Positions 15,836-23,362 of a stretch of 31,233 nt of DNA are shown one piece after another. Numbering within the stretch: the first letter of the stretch is position 1; every line of letters begins with the position of its first letter. A model generated the notes under the pieces. The model ran no database searches. It was given only the letters and a program-made list of their open reading frames with translations, and had not been told where the DNA came from. The DNA comes from Chloroflexota bacterium (lineage in GTDB: Bacteria; Chloroflexota; Chloroflexia; QHBQ01; JADMIH01): assembly GCA_015478675.1 (NCBI GenBank), contig JADMIH010000027.1, forward strand, positions 1 through 31,233, in the 5' to 3' direction. The translations under genes and the position numbers were made by a program.

Positions 15836-17323
15836 ATGCAAATTCAAGAACTTACGCCTGCTGGGATCTCCGGTGCGGACGATGAGGCCCGTACGGTCGA
15901 TATGACGGATGTGGGACCGGCGCAAGTCGAGCGGTTGGCAGCGTTCGTACAGCGGGCATCATACGACGATATTTCTGAGGGGGCTCGCCAGGCACTCAAG
16001 GTCCGGGTGCTCGACTCTATCGCCTGCGCTGTCGGCGCACTGGACGGCCCACCCATACACATGCTGCGGGCCTATCTGCAGGAGATTGGCGGTAATCCTC
16101 TATCGAGCCTGATCGGGTCGGGAGGAGTCAAGACATCTCCCGAGGGGGCGGCCCTGTACAACAGCGCCCTCGTCCGATACCTGGACTTCAACGACAGCTT
16201 TCTCGCTAAAGGAGAAACCTGCCACCCCAGCGACAACATCGGCGCTGTGCTGGCCGCGAGTGAATATGCGGGAGCGAGCGGCAAGGAGTTCCTCACAGCT
16301 TTGGCAGTGGCCTACCAGGTGCAGTGCCGACTCTCGGAGGAAGCGCCGGTGAGGGCCAAAGGATTCGACCACACCACGCAGGGCGCGTACGCCGTGGCCG
16401 CTGGGGTGTCCAAAGCCCTGGGTCTTGACGCGGCGAAGACCGCCAACGCCATCGCCATCAGCGGCACCGCATATAACGCCTTGCGCGTGACCCGCACGGG
16501 CAGACTTTCCAACTGGAAGGGCCTGGCATACCCCAACACTGCCTTCGATGCCGTTCACGCTACTTTCCTCGCCAAACACGGCATCACCGGACCTACGGAG
16601 GTCTTCGAGGGCAACAAGGGTTTCATGGAGAGCGTTGCGGGGTGCTTCGAGCTTGATTGGAGCAAGGAAGACCTCGAAGCTGTGAGGCGCACCATCCTCA
16701 AGAAATACAACGCCGAAATTCACTCCCAATCAGTGCTGGAAGGTGTGCTCGACCTGCGGTCAGGGCATGAGTTCAGCCCGAACGAGATCGAGTGCGTCCG
16801 AGTGGAAGTCTTCGATGTGGGATACAACATCATCGGGGGAGGCGAGGAAGGGGACAAGCGGTTGGTGCATACAAAAGAGGAAGCCGACCACAGCCTGCCC
16901 TACATGGTGGCGGTAGCCCTGCTCGATGGGGAGGTCACGCCGGCACAGTACCTGCCGGAGCGTATCGGGCGGGAGGACGTGCAGACGTTGCTGCGCCAGG
17001 TGGTAGTTCGTCCCGACCCGGGGTTCAGCAAGCGTTTTCCGGCTGAAATGTGCTGCCGCATCACTATTCAGTTGTCAGGGGGCCGGACGCTCACCGTAGA
17101 GAAGCGCGATTACGAGGGATTCCTGACGCGGCCAATGTCGTGGGAGCAGCTGGCTATCAAGCTCGACAATGTTGCTACCCCTTACACCGATGCGGCTATG
17201 CGGCGAGAGATAGTTCAGATGGTCTCCGAGCTTGACACGATACAGGTTAGCGACCTGGCACGGCTCCTCGCCCATGTTGGCCCAGGGGAGCGACACAATT
17301 ACACAGGAGGAAGCAAATCATGA
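15836..17323 (+). CDS. MmgE/PrpD family protein
   Basis: 495 residues of the MmgE/PrpD family, whose best-known member is 2-methylcitrate dehydratase (PrpD); other members act on different hydroxy-acids or as isomerases. Visible family features are LKVRVLDSIACAVGALDG near residue 62, LVRYLDFNDSFLAKGETCHP near 118 with acid/base His and Asp candidates, NIGAVLAASEYAG, and the SNWKGLAYPNTA segment. No methylcitrate synthase or prpB lies nearby, so the substrate is probably not methylcitrate. Its stop overlaps the start of the ComA-like gene (ATGA), so the two products probably act together. The ribosome binding site (GAGAGG, 7 nt before the ATG) is modest. Confidence 0.9.
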   Translation: MQIQELTPAGISGADDEARTVDMTDVGPAQVERLAAFVQRASYDDISEGARQALKVRVLDSIACAVGALDGPPIHMLRAYLQEIGGNPLSSLIGSGGVKTSPEGAALYNSALVRYLDFNDSFLAKGETCHPSDNIGAVLAASEYAGASGKEFLTALAVAYQVQCRLSEEAPVRAKGFDHTTQGAYAVAAGVSKALGLDAAKTANAIAISGTAYNALRVTRTGRLSNWKGLAYPNTAFDAVHATFLAKHGITGPTEVFEGNKGFMESVAGCFELDWSKEDLEAVRRTILKKYNAEIHSQSVLEGVLDLRSGHEFSPNEIECVRVEVFDVGYNIIGGGEEGDKRLVHTKEEADHSLPYMVAVALLDGEVTPAQYLPERIGREDVQTLLRQVVVRPDPGFSKRFPAEMCCRITIQLSGGRTLTVEKRDYEGFLTRPMSWEQLAIKLDNVATPYTDAAMRREIVQMVSELDTIQVSDLARLLAHVGPGERHNYTGGSKS

Positions 17324-18141
17324 GCGAGCGAGCATTCCCATTCATCCGTCTCAACGAGCGCGAAGGCAAGCCGCGCAGCCGCGGCATCACCGAGATACGC
17401 GGCCCATATTACACGCCTATGGGCAAGCGCTACCTGCAGGACGTCCTGGAAACGATGGGAGAGTACGTAGACAGCCTGAAGTTCGCGGGGGGATCGTTCG
17501 CCCTAATGCCCAGGCAGGCCGTCAAGGAGCTAATCGAGGTCGCCCACAGCCACGACGTGCTTGTGTCGACCGGGGGTTTTATCGAGCGGGTGCTGGTGCA
17601 GGGTAAAGATGCAGTAGACGCGTACATCAAAGAGTGCGCGGCGCTTGGCTTCGACATAATAGAGATATCAAGCGGCTTCATCACTATACCGACGGACGAC
17701 TGGCTGCGGCTGGTGGAGAAAGTGCGCGCCTCAGGGCTCAAGGCCAAGCCGGAGGTGGGCATACAGTTCGGGGCGGGAGGGGCGACCACCATAGGCGAGC
17801 TTGAGGCCGAGGGCACTCGCGACGTGGAGTGGGCAATCGGCCAGGCGAGGCGCTTCCTTGAGGCCGGGGCATACATGATAATGATCGAGTCTGAGGGGAT
17901 CACCGAGAACGTGAACACCTGGCGCACCGACGCGGCAGCGAAAATAATCGGCGCTCTGGGCCTTGAGAAAGTGATGTTTGAGGCAGCAGACCCGGAGGTG
18001 TTCGCCTGGTACATCAAGAACTACGGCCCCGAAGTGAACGTGTTTGTGGACCACAGCCAGATCGTGCAGCTTGAATGTCTGCGTTCGGGCATCTGGGGCA
18101 ACAAGAGCCTGTGGGGCCGCGTCCTCACATACAAGGGTTAG
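17320..18141 (+). CDS. ComA/HSA32-like phosphosulfolactate synthase family protein
   Basis: 273 residues of the ComA family (TIM barrel). In methanogens ComA joins sulfite to phosphoenolpyruvate to give phosphosulfolactate for coenzyme M. The plant HSA32 heat-stress protein belongs to the same family. Conserved blocks are visible: VDSLKFAGGSFALMP (catalytic-lysine region), LVSTGGFIERVLVQG, GFDIIEISSGFITIP, KPEVGIQFG, AYMIMIESEG and EKVMFEAADPEVFAW. The acidic residues expected to bind the metal are kept. No ComB or ComC homologue is in the window, so coenzyme M synthesis is not supported. Its start overlaps the stop of the PrpD-family gene. The stress-rich context fits either a sulfonate product or an HSA32-like role. 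Confidence 0.88.
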   Translation: MSERAFPFIRLNEREGKPRSRGITEIRGPYYTPMGKRYLQDVLETMGEYVDSLKFAGGSFALMPRQAVKELIEVAHSHDVLVSTGGFIERVLVQGKDAVDAYIKECAALGFDIIEISSGFITIPTDDWLRLVEKVRASGLKAKPEVGIQFGAGGATTIGELEAEGTRDVEWAIGQARRFLEAGAYMIMIESEGITENVNTWRTDAAAKIIGALGLEKVMFEAADPEVFAWYIKNYGPEVNVFVDHSQIVQLECLRSGIWGNKSLWGRVLTYKG

Positions 18142-18168
18142 GGAACGGGTAAAGGAGCGTCATACGTC

Positions 18169-19071
18169 ATGAAAATATTCATAGCCGGAGCAACCGGCGT
18201 GCTGGGTCGGTCATTAGTGCCCCTCCTGGTACAACAGGGCCACACGGTGCGTGCCCTTGTGCGCTCGCCTGAGAGGACACCTGTAGAGGCCGGCGTCGAG
18301 CTGTCGCAGGGCGACCTCCTTTCCGAGGAGACAAAAGAGCATCTGCCGGCCCTCATGTCAGGTTGCCAGGCTGTACTGCATATCGCGACCGCCATCCCAA
18401 AAGACTTCGACGCGCCGGGGGCGTGGGACGCCAATACCCGCCTCCGTATCGACGGCACGCGCTCCTTGCTGGATGCCTCCCTCGCGGCAGGGGTCGAGCG
18501 ATATGTACAGCAGAGCATAACACTGGCCTACGAAGACGGTGGTGACCGTTGGTTGGACGAGAGCACGCCGTTCGATACTTCACCTGCCAGGGCCAGGACG
18601 AGCGGCCCTGTCATAGAGATGGAGGGGATAGTCCGAGCGGTCCCGCTCGACAGGCTGGCGTGGTGTATCCTTCGCGGCGGCTCTTTCGTTGGCCACGGCA
18701 CCGCCCAGGAAAACGTCATACAACGACTCCACGAGGGAGTGGAACGCGTTCCATGCGATGGCAGCAACTATATCTCGCCGGTCAACGTTGCAGATATGGC
18801 GGCAGCTATCGTTGCTTCTCTCCAGCGCGCACCTGGCGGCTCCATATTCAACATCGTTGACGAACCAGTGCGGCAAGGCGACTACATGGATCGCCTTGCC
18901 GCACTGGCGGGCGCTCCCCTGCCGCCGCGAGACCTCGCTGCGCCTTGCCCGGCATCGCTTCGCTGCAGCAATGCAGCCGCGAGGAGAGCTTTAGGCTGGA
19001 GTCCCAAGCATGGTATCTGGCCAGAGGTAAGAGAATACGGACCGGCTGTGAGAAGAGTGGGAACTGCGTAG
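18169..19071 (+). CDS. NAD-dependent epimerase/dehydratase-like (extended or atypical SDR) protein
   Basis: 300 residues. The N-terminal Rossmann motif GATGVLG (residues 7-13) binds NAD(P). HIATAIPKDF, SITLAYEDGG and YISPVNVADMAAAIVASL follow the order seen in extended SDRs. The usual YxxxK catalytic pair is absent: the segment that should contain it reads SGPVIEMEGIVRAVPLDRL. It is therefore more likely a non-classical, possibly non-catalytic or altered SDR. AAAGGAG lies about 11 nt before the ATG. It is 27 bp downstream of the ComA-like gene and probably in the same transcript. Confidence 0.85.
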   Translation: MKIFIAGATGVLGRSLVPLLVQQGHTVRALVRSPERTPVEAGVELSQGDLLSEETKEHLPALMSGCQAVLHIATAIPKDFDAPGAWDANTRLRIDGTRSLLDASLAAGVERYVQQSITLAYEDGGDRWLDESTPFDTSPARARTSGPVIEMEGIVRAVPLDRLAWCILRGGSFVGHGTAQENVIQRLHEGVERVPCDGSNYISPVNVADMAAAIVASLQRAPGGSIFNIVDEPVRQGDYMDRLAALAGAPLPPRDLAAPCPASLRCSNAAARRALGWSPKHGIWPEVREYGPAVRRVGTA

Positions 19072-19124
19072 TATGACGCCATGACGCATGGAACGCGACG
19101 GAAATATCAAACAGGAGGGCGAAA

Positions 19125-19400
19125 ATGCAGCGCGAGCCGATAATTGTCTATAGACGCTCCTGGTGCGAGGACAGCGATGCGGCTGTAGCGTACTTCAAAC
19201 AACAGAAGATAGAATACAAAGAGATCGATATCGAGCAAGACGAGTCCGCAGCGCGTGGGGTCGAGTTCGTGACAGGCGGTCACCACATCACGCCCACGCT
19301 CGTGTACCATATGCAAGCTATAGTGTTCGACCCCTGGAGAGAGGATCGCTTTGATATATGGTGGCAGCTCGCGAACGCCGTCTTTGATGATGCTCCGTAA
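19125..19400 (+). CDS. Monothiol glutaredoxin-like protein
   Basis: 91 residues with the thioredoxin/glutaredoxin fold. The active site is WCEDS (Cys14, Ser17), a C-x-x-S monothiol motif at the end of the first strand, and the cis-proline turn is ITPTLV near residue 64. Monothiol or mycoredoxin-like glutaredoxins exchange thiols or carry Fe-S clusters; the partner is unknown. AGGAGGG lies 6 nt before the ATG. It sits between the epimerase and DUF488 genes on the same strand. Confidence 0.85.
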   Translation: MQREPIIVYRRSWCEDSDAAVAYFKQQKIEYKEIDIEQDESAARGVEFVTGGHHITPTLVYHMQAIVFDPWREDRFDIWWQLANAVFDDAP

Positions 19401-19430
19401 CCACATTCATAAAAGGAGCGAAGCGAGAAA

Positions 19431-19784
19431 ATGATAAAGACAAAGCGCGTGTATGAAGGCTCTGACCGCGCGGACGGTAGCCGAATCCTGGTGGAGAGAT
19501 TATGGCCCAGAGGCATGCGGAAAGAGGAGCTGACACTCGATGGCTGGATCAAAGATGTAGCGCCCAGTACCGACCTGCGGCGTTGGTTCGGGCACGACCC
19601 AGCCAAGTGGGAGGAGTTCCGCAAGCGCTACTTTGCCGAGCTCGACGCCCACGCTCCAGCCTGGCAACCTCTCATCGAGGCTGCCCGCAAAGGCAACGTC
19701 ACTTTGCTTTACAGTGCCCGCGACACCGAGCACAATAATGCCGCGGCCCTGAAGGAATACCTGAATGCTCACCTTGCCGGTTAG
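19431..19784 (+). CDS. DUF488 (YeaO-like) protein
   Basis: 117 residues, full length for the short DUF488/YeaO group. Hallmark segments are RILVERLWPRGMRKEEL, WIKDVAPSTDLRRWFGHDP and VTLLYSARDTEHNNAAALKEYL. The function is unknown; members often occur beside stress and redox genes. AAAGGAG lies 12 nt before the ATG, slightly far. It is the last gene of the plus-strand run and converges with NnrS; no terminator-like hairpin is visible in the 49-bp gap. Confidence 0.9.
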   Translation: MIKTKRVYEGSDRADGSRILVERLWPRGMRKEELTLDGWIKDVAPSTDLRRWFGHDPAKWEEFRKRYFAELDAHAPAWQPLIEAARKGNVTLLYSARDTEHNNAAALKEYLNAHLAG

Positions 19785-19833
19785 CTCAAGTTCCCGGATC
19801 TGCGGAATAAAGCGAATATAGACTCCTGCGCGG

Positions 19834-21279
19834 CTATGGCAACTGGGTTGGCCCTGATAACACCGAGTCGGCGTCTTGAACGGGTGCCGCTTGAGCGGGC
19901 CGCAGATGGACGAAACGCTCGAATCTCTTGCCGTTTATGGAATTGGCCCCGTAGCTGGGCAGGCCCATTGCCCTCCATAGCGTTACGGCGTACAGGGTGA
20001 GCGCGCTCACCTCTATGAAGCCGCTCAGCCCCATCAGGGCGTAGAAGGCGCCGCCGTATACCTGCGCCATGCTCTCGCAGATGATGCGCAGTGTATTCCC
20101 TGTTAGCAGCAAAATGAAGAGCACCTTCGCTATCCGCGGCTGCTTGTTCATCACGCCTATGAAAGCGGGCACCAGTTTCATGCTCATTCCAACGATCATC
20201 AGCGAGAAGAAACCGACCGTGAGCGCATGGTGGTAGCTGGCAACGAAAGCGTGCGGCACAGGATCGCCACCCACGAACCTGCTGAGCGCGTACGCGAAGT
20301 TGAGCACCGAGGCGAATAGCAGCCAGAAATAGGCGGTGCGCACGAAGCGCTCAGGCCAGGCGTTCTTCCTGTGCCGGTGCGCGAAGATACTCTCGAGCTT
20401 GTATAGCTTCAGTAGCGCAACGAACGACACGAGCGATACCACTTCGAGCGCCGCACCGGTAAGGCCAAGCCACCTCTCCGCACCCGTGGGCACAAGCCCG
20501 AGCGCGGAGCTCTCGCCTGTAACCTGCAAGAGCACGGCCAGCGTGTAAGCGGCGAAGACGGCCCGCGTGGGCCACAACGAGGGTGGCCGCGTGCCCATAA
20601 TCTGGGGCACGGTGCGCAGCGTGAAGCCAAGGATCATGGTCACGATCGCCCCGTTGAGCGTGCCCCGCAGGTACGGCGCATCCCAGGATGGTGGGATGGT
20701 GTCGAGCCCGTTCAGAGCCAGATAGACTGTGATCCCCACAGTTGCGGCCGAAGCCAGCCAGAACCACCCGAAGCCCGCCCCGATATACAGGGTATAGGCG
20801 CGTGGGCCGTACTTATCGCTGCCGCGCAGCATGGTATCGTACATGGCCCACACAAAAAGGGTTATGCCGCACAGGCCAAGCAGCGCTGACAACACCAACG
20901 CCCACGAGGCGAACGGGTAATGCGCCAGGGGTTGGCTGAAGAAGCGAAGCACCAGGCCTGAAGCCACCAGCAAGAGCGAAGGGGCCACAAGTCGTGGCTG
21001 CTTGAGGGGCCGAAGGAAGAAGCGCGGCACCATATGGTACGCCATGCCCATGATAAAGAGTCCTATCCAACCGAATATCTGGGCGTAGGCGTGCGATTGG
21101 ATGAGCGAGCCCCACGCCGCCGATAGATCGGCCTTGAATGCCATCACCGCCAGATTGATAGCTCCCAGCGTGCACCCTACGGTGAGCACGGTTATCAGCG
21201 CGCCCCGCAGGAAGGGCTTGTACAAATGATTCTGGCGGAACTCCCCGCCCCATGTTTGCCTGGTTTCCCTGGTTTCCAT
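19834..21279 (-). CDS. NnrS family membrane protein
   Basis: 481 residues and about 12 hydrophobic helices. It matches the NnrS family (HAYAQIFGWIGLFIMGMAYH, FTLRTVPQIMG, YHHALTVGFFSLMIVGMSMK), whose members are heme/copper membrane proteins linked to nitric-oxide stress and denitrification. Histidines at HAYAQ, MAYHMVPRF and YHHALT are candidate metal ligands. The N-terminal METRETRQT comes from a 9-bp repeat. The start is ATG 21279 with AGGAT about 9 nt upstream. It is the last gene of the minus-strand group with the hemerythrin and Crp/Fnr genes, which supports an NO role. Confidence 0.9.
   Translation of the reverse strand: METRETRQTWGGEFRQNHLYKPFLRGALITVLTVGCTLGAINLAVMAFKADLSAAWGSLIQSHAYAQIFGWIGLFIMGMAYHMVPRFFLRPLKQPRLVAPSLLLVASGLVLRFFSQPLAHYPFASWALVLSALLGLCGITLFVWAMYDTMLRGSDKYGPRAYTLYIGAGFGWFWLASAATVGITVYLALNGLDTIPPSWDAPYLRGTLNGAIVTMILGFTLRTVPQIMGTRPPSLWPTRAVFAAYTLAVLLQVTGESSALGLVPTGAERWLGLTGAALEVVSLVSFVALLKLYKLESIFAHRHRKNAWPERFVRTAYFWLLFASVLNFAYALSRFVGGDPVPHAFVASYHHALTVGFFSLMIVGMSMKLVPAFIGVMNKQPRIAKVLFILLLTGNTLRIICESMAQVYGGAFYALMGLSGFIEVSALTLYAVTLWRAMGLPSYGANSINGKRFERFVHLRPAQAAPVQDADSVLSGPTQLP
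21251..21277. repeat. 9-bp tandem repeat at the NnrS N-terminus
   Basis: Two perfect copies of CTGGTTTCC (21260-21277, plus strand) and one decayed copy (21251-21259). They encode the Glu-Thr-Arg repeats right after the start codon. Confidence 0.7.
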
Positions 21280-21324
21280 CGAAGCTATCCTGTTCCTTGT
21301 CCTACTTCTATCCAGTTCATCCTT

Positions 21325-21352
21325 CGCTACTCGCTACTCGCTACTCGCTACC
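21325..21352. repeat. 7-bp tandem repeat at the end of the amber-interrupted gene
   Basis: Four copies of CGCTACT (the last ends in C). Read on the minus strand the unit AGTAGCG introduces TAG in turn in every frame, and it supplies the final stop of the neighbouring gene. Another single copy is at 22730-22736. Confidence 0.8.
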
Positions 21353-21885
21353 CGTTGAGTGTTCGACGCTCGAGTCCTGACCATTGCGCGCTTTCCGGCG
21401 AGCATGGCCAGTGCCGTGTTGCCCATGAACACGAGCAGTGCGATCACGTTCAGCAGCCCAACCCACTGGCGGCCATCCGGCCAGGCCGCTAGGTCGCTGC
21501 CAACCCGCAGCACCAGCTATCGCTGCGGCAGCGCCACGTGCGGATAGAAAGCGCTTCTGAACGGCAGGGCAAGCCCGGTCACCGCGGGCAATATTACGGG
21601 AGCATGGGGGAAGATCATAGAGAAGGCGAAGCCCAGGAATATCGAATGCAAAAGGGCATCGTAGCGCGGTCCTGCCGCCACGCCTCCAAAGAGCAGCCCG
21701 AGCGCCCCTGCTAACATGAGCCACGCATAGCCCGCGAGCAGGCTCGCAGCGATAAAGCGAGTGACGCCCTTCTGCCGCAGAAGCCAGAGCACAGCCGATA
21801 CCGCGCGTGGGGGGCGCGGTATCCGGTCAGAGGCGACCTTTCGAGGCTCTCGTTCTCTGATCTGTATGTCTTCTGTCGCGGTCAT
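21334..21885 (-). pseudogene. Small membrane protein gene interrupted by an in-frame TAG
   Basis: Codons 1-122 encode a soluble N-terminus and hydrophobic helices (FIAASLLAGYAWLMLAGALG; LHSIFLGFAFSMIFPHAPVI). The frame meets TAG at 21519-21517, just after FYPHVALPQR. The same frame then continues for about 60 codons with sensible protein: LVLRVGSDLAAWPDGRQWVG, then a further helix (LLNVIALLVFMGNTALAML), ending at a TAG in a 7-bp repeat. The whole resembles a half-size relative of NnrS. It is either a point nonsense mutation (for example CAG to TAG) or a sequencing error; suppression cannot be excluded. It starts 30 bp after the hemerythrin gene and ends 54 bp before NnrS, so it lies inside that operon. 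The ribosome binding site is weak. Confidence 0.7.
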
Positions 21886-21915
21886 TCCGATCGATTCTGC
21901 TCTTGGCGGCGTTCA

Positions 21916-22683
21916 CTAAACGCGGACAATGCGTAACTGCCAGGTCTCGGGGCCTTGCTCCAGGTAAGTCCATGTGAACAGACCCTCGAACTCAGCCTTA
22001 AACTGATAGTAAAGAGGTTTGGGATCGTGGTCGTTGACCAATACGAAGGCATGCCCAGACCTGAGGGCGTTGAATGTATCGAAGATAGTCTCGTGGCGCT
22101 GGCGGGGCGCGATCGCCCGCACGTCCAGCCATGTTTCCTGGGGCGGGAACGTGCTGTCACTGGGTGCGGTTCTGGACGCCTCGTGCATGCCGCTCAGAAT
22201 CCGCTGCTGCTCTTCTTTGGACAGATACATCTCCAACAAGGGGATGTAAACGCGCTCTTCCTTGTCCAGGTGGGCAACCAGCACAGCCTCCAGCTGCAAA
22301 CAAAGACGCTGCAATGTGCTCAGGTTGGCTTGCCTGGCATGTCCTCCGGCGCTATCCGCCGAGCGAAGTGCCCTGGTAACGTCCATAACGTTCGCTATCC
22401 GGTCGATGTAGCTTGTGATGTACTCGTGATCTATCATCATGGTGGCCGTAGCTGTGCCGTGTGCCTTCACCAGCGGATCGACCGCCGGGTATAGATGGGC
22501 TTCCTCCCCTTGCGCGTGCGGCAGCAGGTCGCCCTTGAGAAAAGCCAACAGCGCTGACGGATTGGCATGCCCCTCTCCAGCCACGATCGCCGCCACGTGC
22601 TCTCTAAGCGTGTCCAATATCTCCTGGTGATGGGCGTGGATCGCCTCGCCAACACTTGTTGTTTGGATTGTTGTATCTGCCAT
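21916..22683 (-). CDS. Hemerythrin HHE domain protein fused to DUF2249
   Basis: 255 residues. Residues about 10-165 form a hemerythrin-type four-helix bundle with diiron ligand candidates in HAHHQEILD, LLPHAQGEEAHLYP, MMIDHEYI and VAHLDKEERVYIPLLE. Residues about 185-255 are a DUF2249 domain (LDVRAIAPRQRHETIFDTF, then PLYYQFKAEFEG). This pairing occurs in proteins connected with oxygen, nitric oxide and Fe-S repair, so a role in NO/O2 handling is likely but inferred. GGAGGA lies 7 nt before the ATG. Neighbours are the DUF1858 protein upstream and the broken NnrS-like gene downstream. Confidence 0.92.
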   Translation of the reverse strand: MADTTIQTTSVGEAIHAHHQEILDTLREHVAAIVAGEGHANPSALLAFLKGDLLPHAQGEEAHLYPAVDPLVKAHGTATATMMIDHEYITSYIDRIANVMDVTRALRSADSAGGHARQANLSTLQRLCLQLEAVLVAHLDKEERVYIPLLEMYLSKEEQQRILSGMHEASRTAPSDSTFPPQETWLDVRAIAPRQRHETIFDTFNALRSGHAFVLVNDHDPKPLYYQFKAEFEGLFTWTYLEQGPETWQLRIVRV

Positions 22684-22742
22684 TTGGGGTTCCTCCGTAG
22701 TGATAATCTATGTGCCAAAGACCGAGCACTCGCTACTCGCAC

Positions 22743-23198
22743 CTACCAGCCCACCGCATGTTTGGCCGCGCCCGACATCATCGCCGGGTCCCAGGGTGGA
22801 TCGAATGTGAGGTGCACGTTCACCGACCGCACGTCCGTCATACTGTCCAGGATGGCCGACTCGACCCCGCTCGCCAGATATTCATGAGGCTCTTCCTCCC
22901 TTTCTCCTAGGCTGCAACCGCTCTCACCGCTCTTGCCATCTTCAATTGCCTGCTCAAGCTCGTGTAAGAACCCGGCTGGATTGATGCCATATATCGCGGC
23001 CACATCGGTGATGAGCTCGAAGCGGGCAAGGGCGCAACCAATACACGCCAGCCGGTAATGCATGAAAACCGGCACTGTCTGGGGCCAGCAATCAAGTATG
23101 TCGGCCACCGTTTGGCCGGCGATAGCAACGCTCCTGGAGGTGCGCTCTGCGTGTTGCTTCAGGCGTCTCGAGTGTTTCGGTTGTCTTGGTTGCTCCAC
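22743..23198 (-). CDS. DUF1858 domain protein with a DUF59-like C-terminal half-domain
   Basis: 151 residues. The middle (about 25-85) is a DUF1858 domain (TVADILDCWPQTVPVFMHYR, then CIGCALARFELITDVA) with the usual C-x2-C pair. The C-terminus (about 112-151: ILDSMTDVRSVNVHLTF, then PPWDPAMMSGAAKHAVGW) resembles the second half of DUF59/MIP18 proteins used in Fe-S assembly; the first half is missing. I chose GTG 23198 because AAAGGGGAG lies 5 nt upstream; the frame extends to 23300, but that part overlaps the inverted repeat. The N-terminus (VEQPRQPKHS) comes from degenerate 9-bp repeats. The gene lies 59 bp before the hemerythrin gene in the same direction. Confidence 0.85.
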   Translation of the reverse strand: MEQPRQPKHSRRLKQHAERTSRSVAIAGQTVADILDCWPQTVPVFMHYRLACIGCALARFELITDVAAIYGINPAGFLHELEQAIEDGKSGESGCSLGEREEEPHEYLASGVESAILDSMTDVRSVNVHLTFDPPWDPAMMSGAAKHAVGW

Positions 23199-23263
23199 GC
23201 TAGCTCCCCTTTCACATAGAGGATACCGGAATGGCTCGACGGAGAACGTGCGCTGGCGCACAC

Positions 23264-23310
23264 AAGGCACGATTTGCATCACCCGGTTTATGGCGGGCAA
23301 ATCGTGCCTT
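23264..23310. other. Perfect 14-bp inverted repeat between crp-like and DUF1858 genes
   Basis: AAGGCACGATTTGC (23264-23277) and GCAAATCGTGCCTT (23297-23310) flank 19 nt. In RNA from either strand this would be a stable stem-loop. No T-run follows on the minus strand, so a standard intrinsic terminator is unlikely. It could be an operator, an attenuating hairpin or an mRNA processing site. Confidence 0.8.
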
Positions 23311-23362
23311 ATTCATCTGCCTGTATCAAGGGGGTAGTAGGAAATCGGGGCGTCAGGAGCGG

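Noticed and set aside
21325..21352. CGCTACT array as a CRISPR or attachment site
   Set aside because: Units are 7 bp with no spacers and no cas or integrase gene is nearby; it is a simple tandem repeat.
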